Below, one piece after another: positions 34,198 to 42,831 of a DNA stretch of 64,000 bases. How positions within the stretch are numbered: the first letter of the stretch is position 1; every line of letters begins with the position of its first letter. The notes under the pieces were generated by a model that was not told the origin of the DNA, did no database searches, and was given only the letters and a program-made list of their open reading frames with translations. The position numbers and the translations under genes are program-made. Origin of the DNA: Pedobacter sp. Bi126 (lineage in GTDB: Bacteria; Bacteroidota; Bacteroidia; Sphingobacteriales; Sphingobacteriaceae); NCBI RefSeq assembly GCF_918698245.1, contig NZ_CAKKMS010000001.1, forward strand, positions 1,178,001-1,242,000. The letters are read 5' to 3'.

Positions 34198-35892
34198 TTA
34201 TTTGTCGACTACCGTTTTTGGATTAGAAAACAAGAGGCCAATTACCGAAAACATAATTACTGCTGCTGCACCGATTACATTGAGCCAAAGGAATGAAACA
34301 ATATCGAACTCATATACTGCTACAACGGCAATTTCGGATAAGATGGCTGCAATAAATACGATTGGTCCGTTTATCTTTTTGAAATAAAATGCCACTAAAA
34401 AAATACCAAGAATTGGCCCATAAAAGAGCGAGCCCAGTACATTAACGGCTTCGATTAGCGAGCCCATCTGTGTAGCAAACATGGCAACAGCTATTGAAAA
34501 AACACCCCAGGCCAAAGTATGTAAACGGCTATATTTCAGTTCAGTCTCGTCGTCTACTTCTTTTTTACCAAAAATGAGGTGTACATCTTTTAACGAACAG
34601 GCAGCAAGTGAATTCAGCGCTGCAGAAATAGATCCCCAACTGGCCAAAAAAATGACGGCGAAAAGCAGGCCGATCATTCCAACTGGAAGGGTATTCTTTA
34701 CAAAGTACAAAAAGATATAATTGGTATCGGTTTTCTCCGCATTGTAATTCGACTTGTTAATTGCCTCTTCTACCCTGCCGTGCAGTTCTTTCACCTGCTT
34801 TTGGGTTGATTTAAAATCCGCTATTGAAGAATTTAAAGATGGTAATTGCTTTTCCTTTTCTATCAGGATATTTTTTGATTGCTGGTTAAATTTCTGTGCT
34901 AAAGCATTATGTTCTTTCTCGAAAGCAGCCGCCTGCTGTGGCTGTGTTTCTTTTAAATACTGATAAGAACGCTCATTAAAATAAATCGGTGCCGGCTTTA
35001 ACGAGAAGAAAGCAAACAATAATGCACCGATTAACAGGATAGCGAACTGCATCGGGATTTTAACCAGTCCATTCAAGAGTAATCCCATTTTTGCATTGGT
35101 ATTGTCTTTCGCGGTAATGTATCTTCCTACCTGGCTCTGATCTGTCCCAAAGTAAGAAAGCGCAAGGAAAAAACCTCCGATTAAACCACTCCAGATATTG
35201 TATTTATCCTTCCAATCGAATTCGGTGGTAATTACATTTAATTTACCCGATTTCCCGGCAAGGTAAAGGGCGTCTTTAAATCCGATTCCATTAGGCATGT
35301 GCTGCACCAAAAGATATCCGGCAAAGGCCATTGTTCCTAAAATGATCAAAAACTGCAGTTTCTGTGTGTGTGCAATTGCTTTTGCACCACCAACATAGGT
35401 ATAAATCAACAAAATCCCTCCGGTAAGTACGTTGGTTAAATAAATATTCCAGTTTAAAACGCTCGAGAGGATAATACTTGGTGCATAAATGCTGATCCCT
35501 GTCGATAATCCACGCGAAAACAGAAACAGCAACGAAGTTAAAACCCTTGTTTTTTTATCAAAACGGTTTTCCAAATATTCGTAGGCGGTGTATACATTCA
35601 ACCTTTGAAAAATCGGGATGAAAGTAATGCAAATCACAATCATTGCCAACGGCAGGCCAAAATAATACTGCACGAAGCGCATGCCATCGGTATAAGCCTG
35701 CCCTGGTGCTGATAAAAAAGTAATGGCACTGGCCTGCGTAGCCATAATCCCTAATAATACAATATACCAGGGCATTTTATTATCGGCCTTTAAATAGGAA
35801 GCATTGCTTTTTTGCCCACGACCAATAAAAACACCATAGGTTACCACCGCAAGCAAAGTAAATATCAGTACCGCCCAATCGATATTACTCAT
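34198..35892 (-). CDS. Sodium:solute symporter (SSS family)
   Basis: A 564-aa membrane protein with about 13 TM spans. MPWYIVLLGIMATQASAITF, NVYTAYEYLENRFDKKTRVL, SYFGTDQSQVGRYITAKD and ASWGSISAALNSLAACSLKD are SSS-family signatures. A cytoplasmic or periplasmic helical insert at about 330-390 (ALAQKFNQQSKNILIEKEKQ) is Lys/Gln-rich. Members import sugars, sialic acid or amino acids with Na+. The ATG overlaps the TGA of a 34-aa membrane peptide gene (ATGA), which itself overlaps the deacetylase gene, so all three form a tightly coupled operon. Confidence 0.85.
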   Translation of the reverse strand: MSNIDWAVLIFTLLAVVTYGVFIGRGQKSNASYLKADNKMPWYIVLLGIMATQASAITFLSAPGQAYTDGMRFVQYYFGLPLAMIVICITFIPIFQRLNVYTAYEYLENRFDKKTRVLTSLLFLFSRGLSTGISIYAPSIILSSVLNWNIYLTNVLTGGILLIYTYVGGAKAIAHTQKLQFLIILGTMAFAGYLLVQHMPNGIGFKDALYLAGKSGKLNVITTEFDWKDKYNIWSGLIGGFFLALSYFGTDQSQVGRYITAKDNTNAKMGLLLNGLVKIPMQFAILLIGALLFAFFSLKPAPIYFNERSYQYLKETQPQQAAAFEKEHNALAQKFNQQSKNILIEKEKQLPSLNSSIADFKSTQKQVKELHGRVEEAINKSNYNAEKTDTNYIFLYFVKNTLPVGMIGLLFAVIFLASWGSISAALNSLAACSLKDVHLIFGKKEVDDETELKYSRLHTLAWGVFSIAVAMFATQMGSLIEAVNVLGSLFYGPILGIFLVAFYFKKINGPIVFIAAILSEIAVVAVYEFDIVSFLWLNVIGAAAVIMFSVIGLLFSNPKTVVDK

Positions 35893-35993
35893 GCCCAGAA
35901 TTTAGTAAACAGGTAATAAAATACAATCTGAAATACCAGCGCCAAAGCGAGTAAAATATACCAGGTATTCCAGTTTTTGAATTGATTTTTCAT
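35889..35993 (-). CDS. 34-aa single-TM peptide between deacetylase and symporter
   Basis: The product begins MKNQFKNWNTWYILLALALV, continues with a hydrophobic and aromatic stretch (FQIVFYYLFT), and ends KFWA. One TM span with a basic N-terminus is predicted. Its ATG shares a base with the deacetylase stop (TGATG). Its TGA overlaps the symporter start (ATGA). Such double coupling is very unlikely by chance. Some SSS symporters have a small membrane partner (for example DUF4212 or YhdT with PanF), so this may be a tiny symporter subunit; that role is inference. It is too short for usual gene finders. Confidence 0.75.
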   Translation of the reverse strand: MKNQFKNWNTWYILLALALVFQIVFYYLFTKFWA

Positions 35994-38461
35994 CACTTCC
36001 CAGCTGATAAAAAGTTAAAGAACAACCTAGCTGCACCTACATTTCCGGCAGGCAATTGCCTGAAAAAAGCTAAAGGTGTATAAATAAAATTCCCTTTGCC
36101 ATATTTTGCATACAGCGTCGATCCTTGAAGCGGTTCTTCATCGGTATCGTGCATCTCGAAAAGCGGTTCGTATTTGGCATCCCATTTATCAGGGAAATAA
36201 GCACCGCGCTCCTGCACCCATCCTTTAAAATCGTCAGCAGTAATTTTATTGGGGTAATTTAACAGCCTATGTTCAGGTTTTAAAAATTTAACTTCTGCAT
36301 TTTCTTCGGTCACCCTTTTACCACTGATGCTAAACGGATAAACACCAAAATCCTGTAGTGCCATATCTTGTGTGGTATTGTACTGCATCACAATGGTTCC
36401 ACCGTTTTCTACGTAACCGCGCAAAGCAGTTTGCCAGTTTTTAATTCTTTTTTCCGTATTGATTACCCTTACTCCTGTTACCACGGCATCGTAACTGGCC
36501 AGTTTTGTTGGGTTAAGAATATCAGCTTCTGTTAATACATCAACTTGCAAACCTGCCTGTCTTAAAAACTCGGGGATCAGATCTCCGGCACCTTCAATAT
36601 ACCCAACTTTTTTCGCCAGTACCTTTACGTCTCCTTTAATCAACCAGGTTGTGGCCGGAACAAAATACTGTAGTGTTGGCAAATGAGGATACTGAATCAA
36701 TACCTGTCCTTTTGAATATTCATTCGATTCTGATGAGAAAACAGCTTCTAATTTATTCTGGCTGGTTTTAATTTTGGCTAAATCTTCAAGCGGAAGAAGG
36801 AAATTCATCGTATTGATGGTATGCTCTGCCAGGTTGATCCCTTGAAAGGTTTTCACCACCTGGTTGCCGATTTTGAAACTAACCTTACCATAATTGATAT
36901 TTTTATTGGCTTTTAAACGAAGACTAACATTTAAAGCTTCTTTTTCTTTAGCGAAATAAACTGGCTCGCTAAAACTTAAATCGAGCGCGGGGATGATCCT
37001 GAGGGCTTCTACGACATCACCTTTAACAGGATCTAATTTTTTATAAGATAAAGGCAATCTGACTTCAAATTTTTCAGATGCTATTTTTAACGACAATAAA
37101 ACATTAATTGGCGATTGCATTTCCGGAAGCCCGATTAAAGTATCATTAGCTACGCTGAATGTTGCCGCATCTTTTGCAGGCTTAGCTAACCAATAAGGTT
37201 CAGTAAGTGCCGCGCCTGCCGGAATCTGGATTTTACGTTCAATGGTAATCAGCGAGTCGTTAGCTAGCTTTCTATTTAAATTATCCGTCTGGTTTAACCA
37301 GTTTACATTTTCAATCGTAATGGGGGTGGCCGATCTTGAAATTAAGTTTAAACGAAAATTATAACTATTGCCAGCAATTGCTTCGGGTTGATTGGTTACC
37401 ACCTCGCCCATAAAACCTATACTGCTTAAAATGATGTTATCGATAGCCGCAAGCTTATCTTTTCTCAAGGCTGCATCCTGCAATTCAGCAATTTTCTTTC
37501 TCAGCATCAACAGTCCGTGCAGGCTCTTATCGGGTTGGTTATAATTGAAAGATAATAGTATAATGTCAATCAGCTCATCAATATCGCCTATACCTTTGTC
37601 TGACCAGTTAAGGCTTAAGCCATCAAACAAAGTTCTTTTAGCAGGATCGCCTAAAACGTTTGTAAAATAATCGGAACGTACACCAGCTACCGACTGTGTT
37701 CCTGCTCCCTGGCTTTTGTGTAAACTTCGGCTTAATCCTGCCAGCTCACCATAACCCATTCCCAGTTGTGCGTCGTATTGCCCAACAGTTGCCTTTAACT
37801 GATTTTCGGCTGTGGTATTTACCGAACCAAACCTAAATGTGTTCCACAATAGTCTTTTTGGTTGCCAAACAGATACATATTTAAGTTGGTTTGGAAACAT
37901 ATTTTTATCAGCAGCAGCCTTAAAAGCCTTCTCCGCAACAACAGCAGAAGCGGCATGCTGACCGTGACCCGCAGCTGCAGTAGGCGGGAATCGGCAGATA
38001 ATTACATCCGGTCTAAATTTTCTGATCACCCAAACCACATCGGCGGTAATGCTATCGGCATCCCACTGTTTAAAAGTATCGTTGGTATTTTTAGAGAAGC
38101 CGAAGTCGATTGCCCTGGTGAAAAATTGTTGTGCACCGTCCAATCTACGGGCTTCCAAAAGTTCGTGTGTTCTGATCAGGCCTAAGGCTGCACCTTGTTC
38201 GGTGCCCAAAAGGTTTTGCCCACCGTCTCCCCTGGTAAGCGACAAATAAGCCGTTTCGACATTTTGATCGTTGATTAACCAAGATAACAAACCAGTATTC
38301 TCATCATCGGGGTGAGCAGCCAGATATAAAACTTTCGGAAGGTGTTTTAACGTTTTTATCTCTCTATAAATTTCAGAAGATTTGGCTGGGCGTACTTGTT
38401 GGGCAGCACAAAAAACTGCTGGAAAGCAAAATATGAATATTGCGGTTAGTCTCTTAAACAT
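35993..38461 (-). CDS. Secreted PIG-L/LmbE deacetylase with GATase-like C-terminus
   Basis: An 822-aa exported protein (signal ending near VFCAA). The N-terminal PIG-L domain has LAAHPDDENTGLLSW (His50, Asp52, Asp53) and SLTRGDGGQNLLGTEQGAAL. RFPPTAAAGHGQHAASA near residue 165 provides a later Zn-ligand His. A middle beta region follows. The C-terminal part (about 630-820) resembles a ThuA/GATase1-like fold (VVTGVRVINTEKRI, YVENGGTIVMQYNT). PIG-L enzymes remove N-acetyl groups from GlcNAc-type sugars. With a symporter encoded next, the operon probably deacetylates and imports an amino-sugar compound; the substrate is not known. Confidence 0.85.
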   Translation of the reverse strand: MFKRLTAIFIFCFPAVFCAAQQVRPAKSSEIYREIKTLKHLPKVLYLAAHPDDENTGLLSWLINDQNVETAYLSLTRGDGGQNLLGTEQGAALGLIRTHELLEARRLDGAQQFFTRAIDFGFSKNTNDTFKQWDADSITADVVWVIRKFRPDVIICRFPPTAAAGHGQHAASAVVAEKAFKAAADKNMFPNQLKYVSVWQPKRLLWNTFRFGSVNTTAENQLKATVGQYDAQLGMGYGELAGLSRSLHKSQGAGTQSVAGVRSDYFTNVLGDPAKRTLFDGLSLNWSDKGIGDIDELIDIILLSFNYNQPDKSLHGLLMLRKKIAELQDAALRKDKLAAIDNIILSSIGFMGEVVTNQPEAIAGNSYNFRLNLISRSATPITIENVNWLNQTDNLNRKLANDSLITIERKIQIPAGAALTEPYWLAKPAKDAATFSVANDTLIGLPEMQSPINVLLSLKIASEKFEVRLPLSYKKLDPVKGDVVEALRIIPALDLSFSEPVYFAKEKEALNVSLRLKANKNINYGKVSFKIGNQVVKTFQGINLAEHTINTMNFLLPLEDLAKIKTSQNKLEAVFSSESNEYSKGQVLIQYPHLPTLQYFVPATTWLIKGDVKVLAKKVGYIEGAGDLIPEFLRQAGLQVDVLTEADILNPTKLASYDAVVTGVRVINTEKRIKNWQTALRGYVENGGTIVMQYNTTQDMALQDFGVYPFSISGKRVTEENAEVKFLKPEHRLLNYPNKITADDFKGWVQERGAYFPDKWDAKYEPLFEMHDTDEEPLQGSTLYAKYGKGNFIYTPLAFFRQLPAGNVGAARLFFNFLSAGK

Positions 38462-38602
38462 AGAATTTGTTTTGCAAAAACCAAATATGCTTAAAAAGCT
38501 TTTACTTTAATGCTTCGGAAACGAAAAAGGTACAATTTAGTTTGGAGTAGGGAGTCGAGAGTAGGGAGACCAAAGCTTAAAGACCAAAGATAACCATGCA
38601 TT

Positions 38603-38629
38603 TGTCAGTCTGAGCGTAGTCGAAGACCT
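38603..38629. repeat. Dispersed 'GTCAGTCTGAGCGTAGTCGA' element
   Basis: GTCAGTCTGAGCGTAGTCGA followed by AGACC. The reverse complement appears in shorter form at the ends of repeat copies B and C near 32.0 and 32.6 kb (CCCTTCGACTACGC ... GGGTGAC). It lies in the 371-bp gene-free stretch 38462-38832. Confidence 0.5.
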
Positions 38630-38666
38630 TACTCAGTTTTTACGAAAATCATTTAATCTCAACCCG

Positions 38667-38738
38667 TGGTCTGTGTCCTCACAGACCACCCGCTTTCTTT
38701 TGCAATGTTTATCTTTTCGTTCTGTGAAGACACAGACC
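38667..38738. repeat. GGTCTGTG palindromes
   Basis: Arms TGGTCTGTG and CACAGACCA around TCCT form a perfect hairpin at 38667-38688. A second, imperfect copy lies at 38719-38738 (GTTCTGTG-AAGA-CACAGACC). The exact reverse complement of the first occurs at 52625-52646. Confidence 0.65.
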
Positions 38739-38832
38739 GAGGAAGAAGAGTCGGCAGCATGAGTCGTTTATTTTATCCACCTCATCATCTTTCGATATTT
38801 TTATCCTTAATATTGCAGCATAAATTTTACCT

Positions 38833-40170
38833 ATGAATGGCATGGTGCTCATCATCGATGATGAAAAGAAAATCTGCAGTTTACTTTCCAGGATTATAGA
38901 ATTAGAAGGATTTAAGACCTTACAGGCCAATACTGGAAAAGAAGGCCTTAAATTGCTTAAAAATAACGATATCAGCATTGTAATCAGCGATGTTAAACTA
39001 CCTGATGTTAATGGAGTAGCGCTCGTTAAAGATATAAAAGCCATAAAATCTTATGTCGAAATTATAAACCTTACCGCCTACGGTACCATTGCCGATGGCG
39101 TTTTGGCGATCAAAAACGGGGCATTTGATTATCTGGTAAAAGGCGATGATAACGACAAAATTATTCCGCTTTTGTACAAGGCGATGGATAAATCAAATCT
39201 GCAGCGAAGGGTCTCCGATCTGGAAAACAAAATTGCTAAAAAACACAGCTTCGAAACCATAATCGGTCAATCAAAAGCTTTAAAGGAAGCGATTGATCTG
39301 GCCAGGAAAGTAAGTGCAACTGATACTACTGTTTTATTATTGGGCGAAACCGGAACAGGGAAGGAAGTTTTTGCTCAATCTATCCATTACGAAAGCCCTA
39401 GGGCAGCAAAACCCTTTGTGGCCTTAAATTGCAGTGGCTTTAGCCCTGATTTACTGGAAAGCGAACTTTTTGGGTACAAAGCCGGGGCTTTTACAGGCGC
39501 CAATAAAGATAAGAAAGGCCTGTTGGAAGAAGCTAACGGCGGTACATTATTACTGGATGAAATCGGCGAGATGAACCTCGATTTACAGGCAAAGCTATTG
39601 CGTGTACTCGAAAGCCAGACTTTTATAAAAGTAGGCGATACCCAAACGCAACAGGTAAATGTTCGGATATTAGCCGCCACAAATAAAAATTTAAAAGCCG
39701 ATGCAACTTCTGGAAAATTCCGCTCCGATCTTTATTATCGGCTTTCGGTTTTCACCATTACCTTACCGCCGTTACGCGATCGGAAAGCCGACATCCCTGC
39801 ATTGGCAAAACACTACTTAAAAGAATTTGCAGATAAGGTAAACCGATCAGCACCAAAAATGGATGATAAAATTTTATCCCTATTGAGCGGTCATAGCTGG
39901 AAAGGGAATATCCGGGAACTTAAAAATGTGATCGAACGTTTGGTAATCCTCTCGGATGGAGATACCTTAAGCGCTACCGCCTTACCTCCCGAATTTTTTG
40001 AATTTGCACCGATGGAAAACGATTATAATCTACAACAGATAGAAAAGCAGCACATTCAAAAAGTACTTATCCATACCAAAGGGAATAAAACAGAAACCTC
40101 GCGATTACTGGGGATCGGTTTAACCACACTTTACCGTAAAATAGAAGAATACCAAATTAAGGAAATTTAA
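38833..40170 (+). CDS. Sigma-54-dependent response regulator (NtrC type)
   Basis: A 445-aa activator. The receiver (1-115) has D9-D10, phosphoacceptor Asp53 (ISDVKLPD), Thr81 and Lys103; the usual KP after the Lys is KG. The AAA+ domain (about 140-370) has Walker A GETGTGKE (171-178), the sigma-54 contact loop GAFTGA (218-223) and Walker B GGTLLLDEIGEM. A Fis-type HTH closes the protein (GNKTETSRLLGIGLTTLYRK). It should activate RNA polymerase-sigma54 after phosphorylation. No histidine kinase gene lies in the neighbourhood, so it is an orphan regulator. Confidence 0.9.
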   Translation: MNGMVLIIDDEKKICSLLSRIIELEGFKTLQANTGKEGLKLLKNNDISIVISDVKLPDVNGVALVKDIKAIKSYVEIINLTAYGTIADGVLAIKNGAFDYLVKGDDNDKIIPLLYKAMDKSNLQRRVSDLENKIAKKHSFETIIGQSKALKEAIDLARKVSATDTTVLLLGETGTGKEVFAQSIHYESPRAAKPFVALNCSGFSPDLLESELFGYKAGAFTGANKDKKGLLEEANGGTLLLDEIGEMNLDLQAKLLRVLESQTFIKVGDTQTQQVNVRILAATNKNLKADATSGKFRSDLYYRLSVFTITLPPLRDRKADIPALAKHYLKEFADKVNRSAPKMDDKILSLLSGHSWKGNIRELKNVIERLVILSDGDTLSATALPPEFFEFAPMENDYNLQQIEKQHIQKVLIHTKGNKTETSRLLGIGLTTLYRKIEEYQIKEI

Positions 40171-40182
40171 AGGCTGAAGGTA

Positions 40183-40590
40183 GAGGGCCGGAAGGTTAAA
40201 AGTAAAAGTTGTAAAGTTTTCTCGTGCTCTCAGACATTGTTATCTGGTAGAAAAACCGATTTTTTAGTTGAAAGGCTGCCAACCTACCCATAAGATTAGG
40301 CCAACAAGCGTTGAATTACTTATCGTCTCAAACGATTAAATCGTATTACTATTTATGCACTCGTTTGGAAACGAGCGCAAGCATAGGAGGGCCGGAAGGT
40401 TAAAAGTAAAAGTTGTAAAGTTTTCTCGTGCTGTCAGACATTGTTATCTGGCAGAAAAACCGATTTTTTAGTTGAAAGGCTACCAGCCTACCCATAAGAT
40501 TAGGCCAACAAGCGTTGATGGCTTATCGTGTCAAACGATAAAATCACATTACTGTTTATTCACTTGTTTGGAAACGATCGCAAGTATAGA
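40183..40590. repeat. Two tandem copies of a 204-bp repeat
   Basis: Copy 1 (40183-40386) and copy 2 (40387-40590) both start with GAGGGCCGGAAGGTTAAAAG and differ by only a few bases. Each contains CAGACATTGTTATCTGG, AACCGATTTTTTAGTTGAAA, an AAACGAT/ATCG-rich stretch and a CTCGTTTGGAAACGAG-like palindrome. No gene is encoded. They fill most of the 484-bp stretch between the sigma-54 activator and the TroA-like gene. Confidence 0.85.
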
Positions 40591-40654
40591 ATGTTGTAAA
40601 ATTGCAAATTTTTCGTCTCCAATCTAACGTCTCATATCTAGCATCTCACATTCC

Positions 40655-41107
40655 CTATGCGCCAAACCTGATCCATTTATCACCTTCGTGGCCAAAGATA
40701 AAAGAACCCGGGTGTAACATTTCGGCGATATCTTCTATTAGCGAAACGGCATTTTCAGCAGTTCTTTCGCGGTTAACATCGTCATTCAATAAAATGATTC
40801 TGTTGTTTTGTACCGCTTGCCAATCGGTATTTAATGCTGCAGGTACTTCTCTCATTAAGTCGGTTAAAGTTTTACCCGGCTGATAATAAATAATAAAAAC
40901 AGCGCTTAGTAGGTCAGTCTCTATCATTCCACCTGCCAGCGAAATTTCTTCTGATAAAAAATATTCCGGATTGTTGCTCGTATCTAAGCAGGCTACAGGC
41001 ATTTTATCCATAAACTTAATCTTGTGCTCCACTAAATCTAAACGTTCCTGTAATTCTTCCTGGTGAGCAGCATCGAGGCCGATAAATAAATCGTTTAAAA
41101 AAGACAT
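40655..41107 (-). CDS. TroA/BtuF-like substrate-binding domain protein
   Basis: A 150-aa protein without a signal peptide, starting MSFLNDLFIGL. ISLAGGMIETD, a tryptophan-containing loop (ALNTDWQAVQNNRIILLND) and the terminal AEMLHPGSFIFGHEGDKWIR resemble the second half of the TroA/BtuF-type periplasmic binding fold. Those proteins bind cobalamin or ferric siderophores for ABC uptake. Here only one lobe is present and no transporter genes adjoin, so it is probably a cytosolic relative of unknown role. An upstream GTG/ATG-type extension to 41155 would overlap the divergent gene and lacks family support. Confidence 0.55.
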   Translation of the reverse strand: MSFLNDLFIGLDAAHQEELQERLDLVEHKIKFMDKMPVACLDTSNNPEYFLSEEISLAGGMIETDLLSAVFIIYYQPGKTLTDLMREVPAALNTDWQAVQNNRIILLNDDVNRERTAENAVSLIEDIAEMLHPGSFIFGHEGDKWIRFGA

Positions 41108-41153
41108 CTGCATTAAATTTATTAATTTGTGCAAAAATAACATTCCTGATCGC

Positions 41154-42788
41154 ATGCGAGGCTCATTTAATTATATATTTTGGTTTTTTTGTGTAAGCTT
41201 ACTCTTTTCATGTAAGGAAAATGCTGATCATCAGGACAAAAAAGTCTTCAATATCAATCTCGATCAGGGTTTAACCTCTATTGATCCGGCCTTTGCGCGC
41301 AACCAGAATGCAATCTGGATGACCAACCAGATTTTTAATGGTTTGGTACAGATCGATTCATCCTTGCAAACACTCCCCTGTATAGCCAAAAGCTGGCAGG
41401 TTTCGGAAGATGCGTTAACTTACACTTTTAACCTGCGTAATGATGTTTACTTTCATGATGATCCTATTTTTAAAAATGGCAAAGGCCGAAAAGTAACGGC
41501 AAGTGATTTTGTATATAGTTTTTATCGTTTAATCGATCCAAAGGTCGCCTCATCGGGCGGGTGGATTTTTAGTGATAAAGTGAAGGATAAGCATAATTTT
41601 ATCGCATTAAATGATTCTACTTTCCAGATCAAACTGGTGCGTCCTTTCCCACCCTTTATGAGTTTGCTCACTACACAATACTGCTCTGTTGTACCCAAAG
41701 AAGTTGTAGAACATTATGGTAAGGATTTCAGAAGTCATCCTGTTGGCACCGGCCCTTTTAAATTTAAATACTGGAAAGAAGGTGAAATATTAGTGCTTTT
41801 AAAAAACGAGCATTATTTTGAAAAAGACGCCAAAGGAATGGCATTACCCTACCTTGATGCTGTAAAAGCCAGCTTCATCACCGATAAACAAAGTGGTTTC
41901 ATGAGTTTCCTGAAAAAGGACCTGGATTTCTACTATAATGTTGACGGCAGTTACCGCGACGATATCCTGACCAAAAGTGGAAAAATGACCTCGAAGTACA
42001 AAGGAAAATTTACATTAACCAAAAGCCCATACCTGTGTACCGAGTATGTAGGTATATTGGTTGATACCAATCTTTCGATTGTGAAGAAATCGCCATTGCG
42101 CTTAAAAAAAATCAGGCAGGCCATTAATTATTCAATCGATCGCGACAGATTGATTAAATACCTAAGAAATGGCATTGGCATAGCGGCAACATCTGGTTTC
42201 ATTCCTAAAGGCATGCCTGGTTTTGATAGCCTTGCTGTAAAGGGATATGCCTATAACCCAAAACTGGCTGCTAAACTTTTAGCGGAAGCTGGTTTCCCGG
42301 AAGGTAAAGGTATGGGAGAAGTAACCCTAAATACAACAACAACTTACAAAGACCTGATCGAATTTATTCAGGGCGAGCTTACTGCAATAGGTATTAAAGT
42401 TAAAATTGATGTAAGCCCAAGTGCCAGCTTAAGGGATTTAATGTCTAAAAACAGCGTAAACTTTTTCCGTGGCTCCTGGCTGGCCGATTACGGCGATGGA
42501 GAGAATTTCCTTTCTATGTTTTACTCAAAAAATAAAGTCCCTTATGGACCAAATTACACTGCTTTTTACAATAAAGAATTCGATCAACTATTTGAGAAAA
42601 GCTATTATGAAACCGATAACGAAAAACGCTTTGAGCTGTACCGCAAAATGGATCAGATGGTAATGGATTACGCGCCTGTTGTTCCGCTTTTCTACGATCA
42701 ATCGGTAGTGATGCTTCAGAACAACATTTCAGGTTATTCCTTTAATCCGCTGAGTTTGATGATTTTGAAAAGGATTAAAAAGAAATAG
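41154..42788 (+). CDS. Peptide-type ABC substrate-binding lipoprotein (SBP_bac_5)
   Basis: A 544-aa protein with a lipobox LLFSC near residue 20. LTSIDPAFARNQNAIWMTNQ, IFNGLVQID, YTFNLRNDVYFHDDPIF, SHPVGTGPFKFKYWKEGE and IRQAINYSIDRDRLIKYL are standard for the DppA/OppA family. It binds di- or oligopeptides (or nickel-type ligands) in the periplasm. No permease or ATPase is encoded beside it. It lies next to a susCD-S9 peptidase cluster, which suggests peptide scavenging. The ATG at 41154 is preferred to a TTG at 41127 because it gives a compact signal peptide. Confidence 0.85.
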   Translation: MRGSFNYIFWFFCVSLLFSCKENADHQDKKVFNINLDQGLTSIDPAFARNQNAIWMTNQIFNGLVQIDSSLQTLPCIAKSWQVSEDALTYTFNLRNDVYFHDDPIFKNGKGRKVTASDFVYSFYRLIDPKVASSGGWIFSDKVKDKHNFIALNDSTFQIKLVRPFPPFMSLLTTQYCSVVPKEVVEHYGKDFRSHPVGTGPFKFKYWKEGEILVLLKNEHYFEKDAKGMALPYLDAVKASFITDKQSGFMSFLKKDLDFYYNVDGSYRDDILTKSGKMTSKYKGKFTLTKSPYLCTEYVGILVDTNLSIVKKSPLRLKKIRQAINYSIDRDRLIKYLRNGIGIAATSGFIPKGMPGFDSLAVKGYAYNPKLAAKLLAEAGFPEGKGMGEVTLNTTTTYKDLIEFIQGELTAIGIKVKIDVSPSASLRDLMSKNSVNFFRGSWLADYGDGENFLSMFYSKNKVPYGPNYTAFYNKEFDQLFEKSYYETDNEKRFELYRKMDQMVMDYAPVVPLFYDQSVVMLQNNISGYSFNPLSLMILKRIKKK

Positions 42789-42831
42789 AAGAATCGTCAA
42801 CTTAAACGTTGTCTTCAACCAGCAACCATTG

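Noticed and set aside
40602-40883. 93-codon plus-strand frame
   Set aside because: Mostly antisense to the TroA-like gene, which has the better protein pattern.
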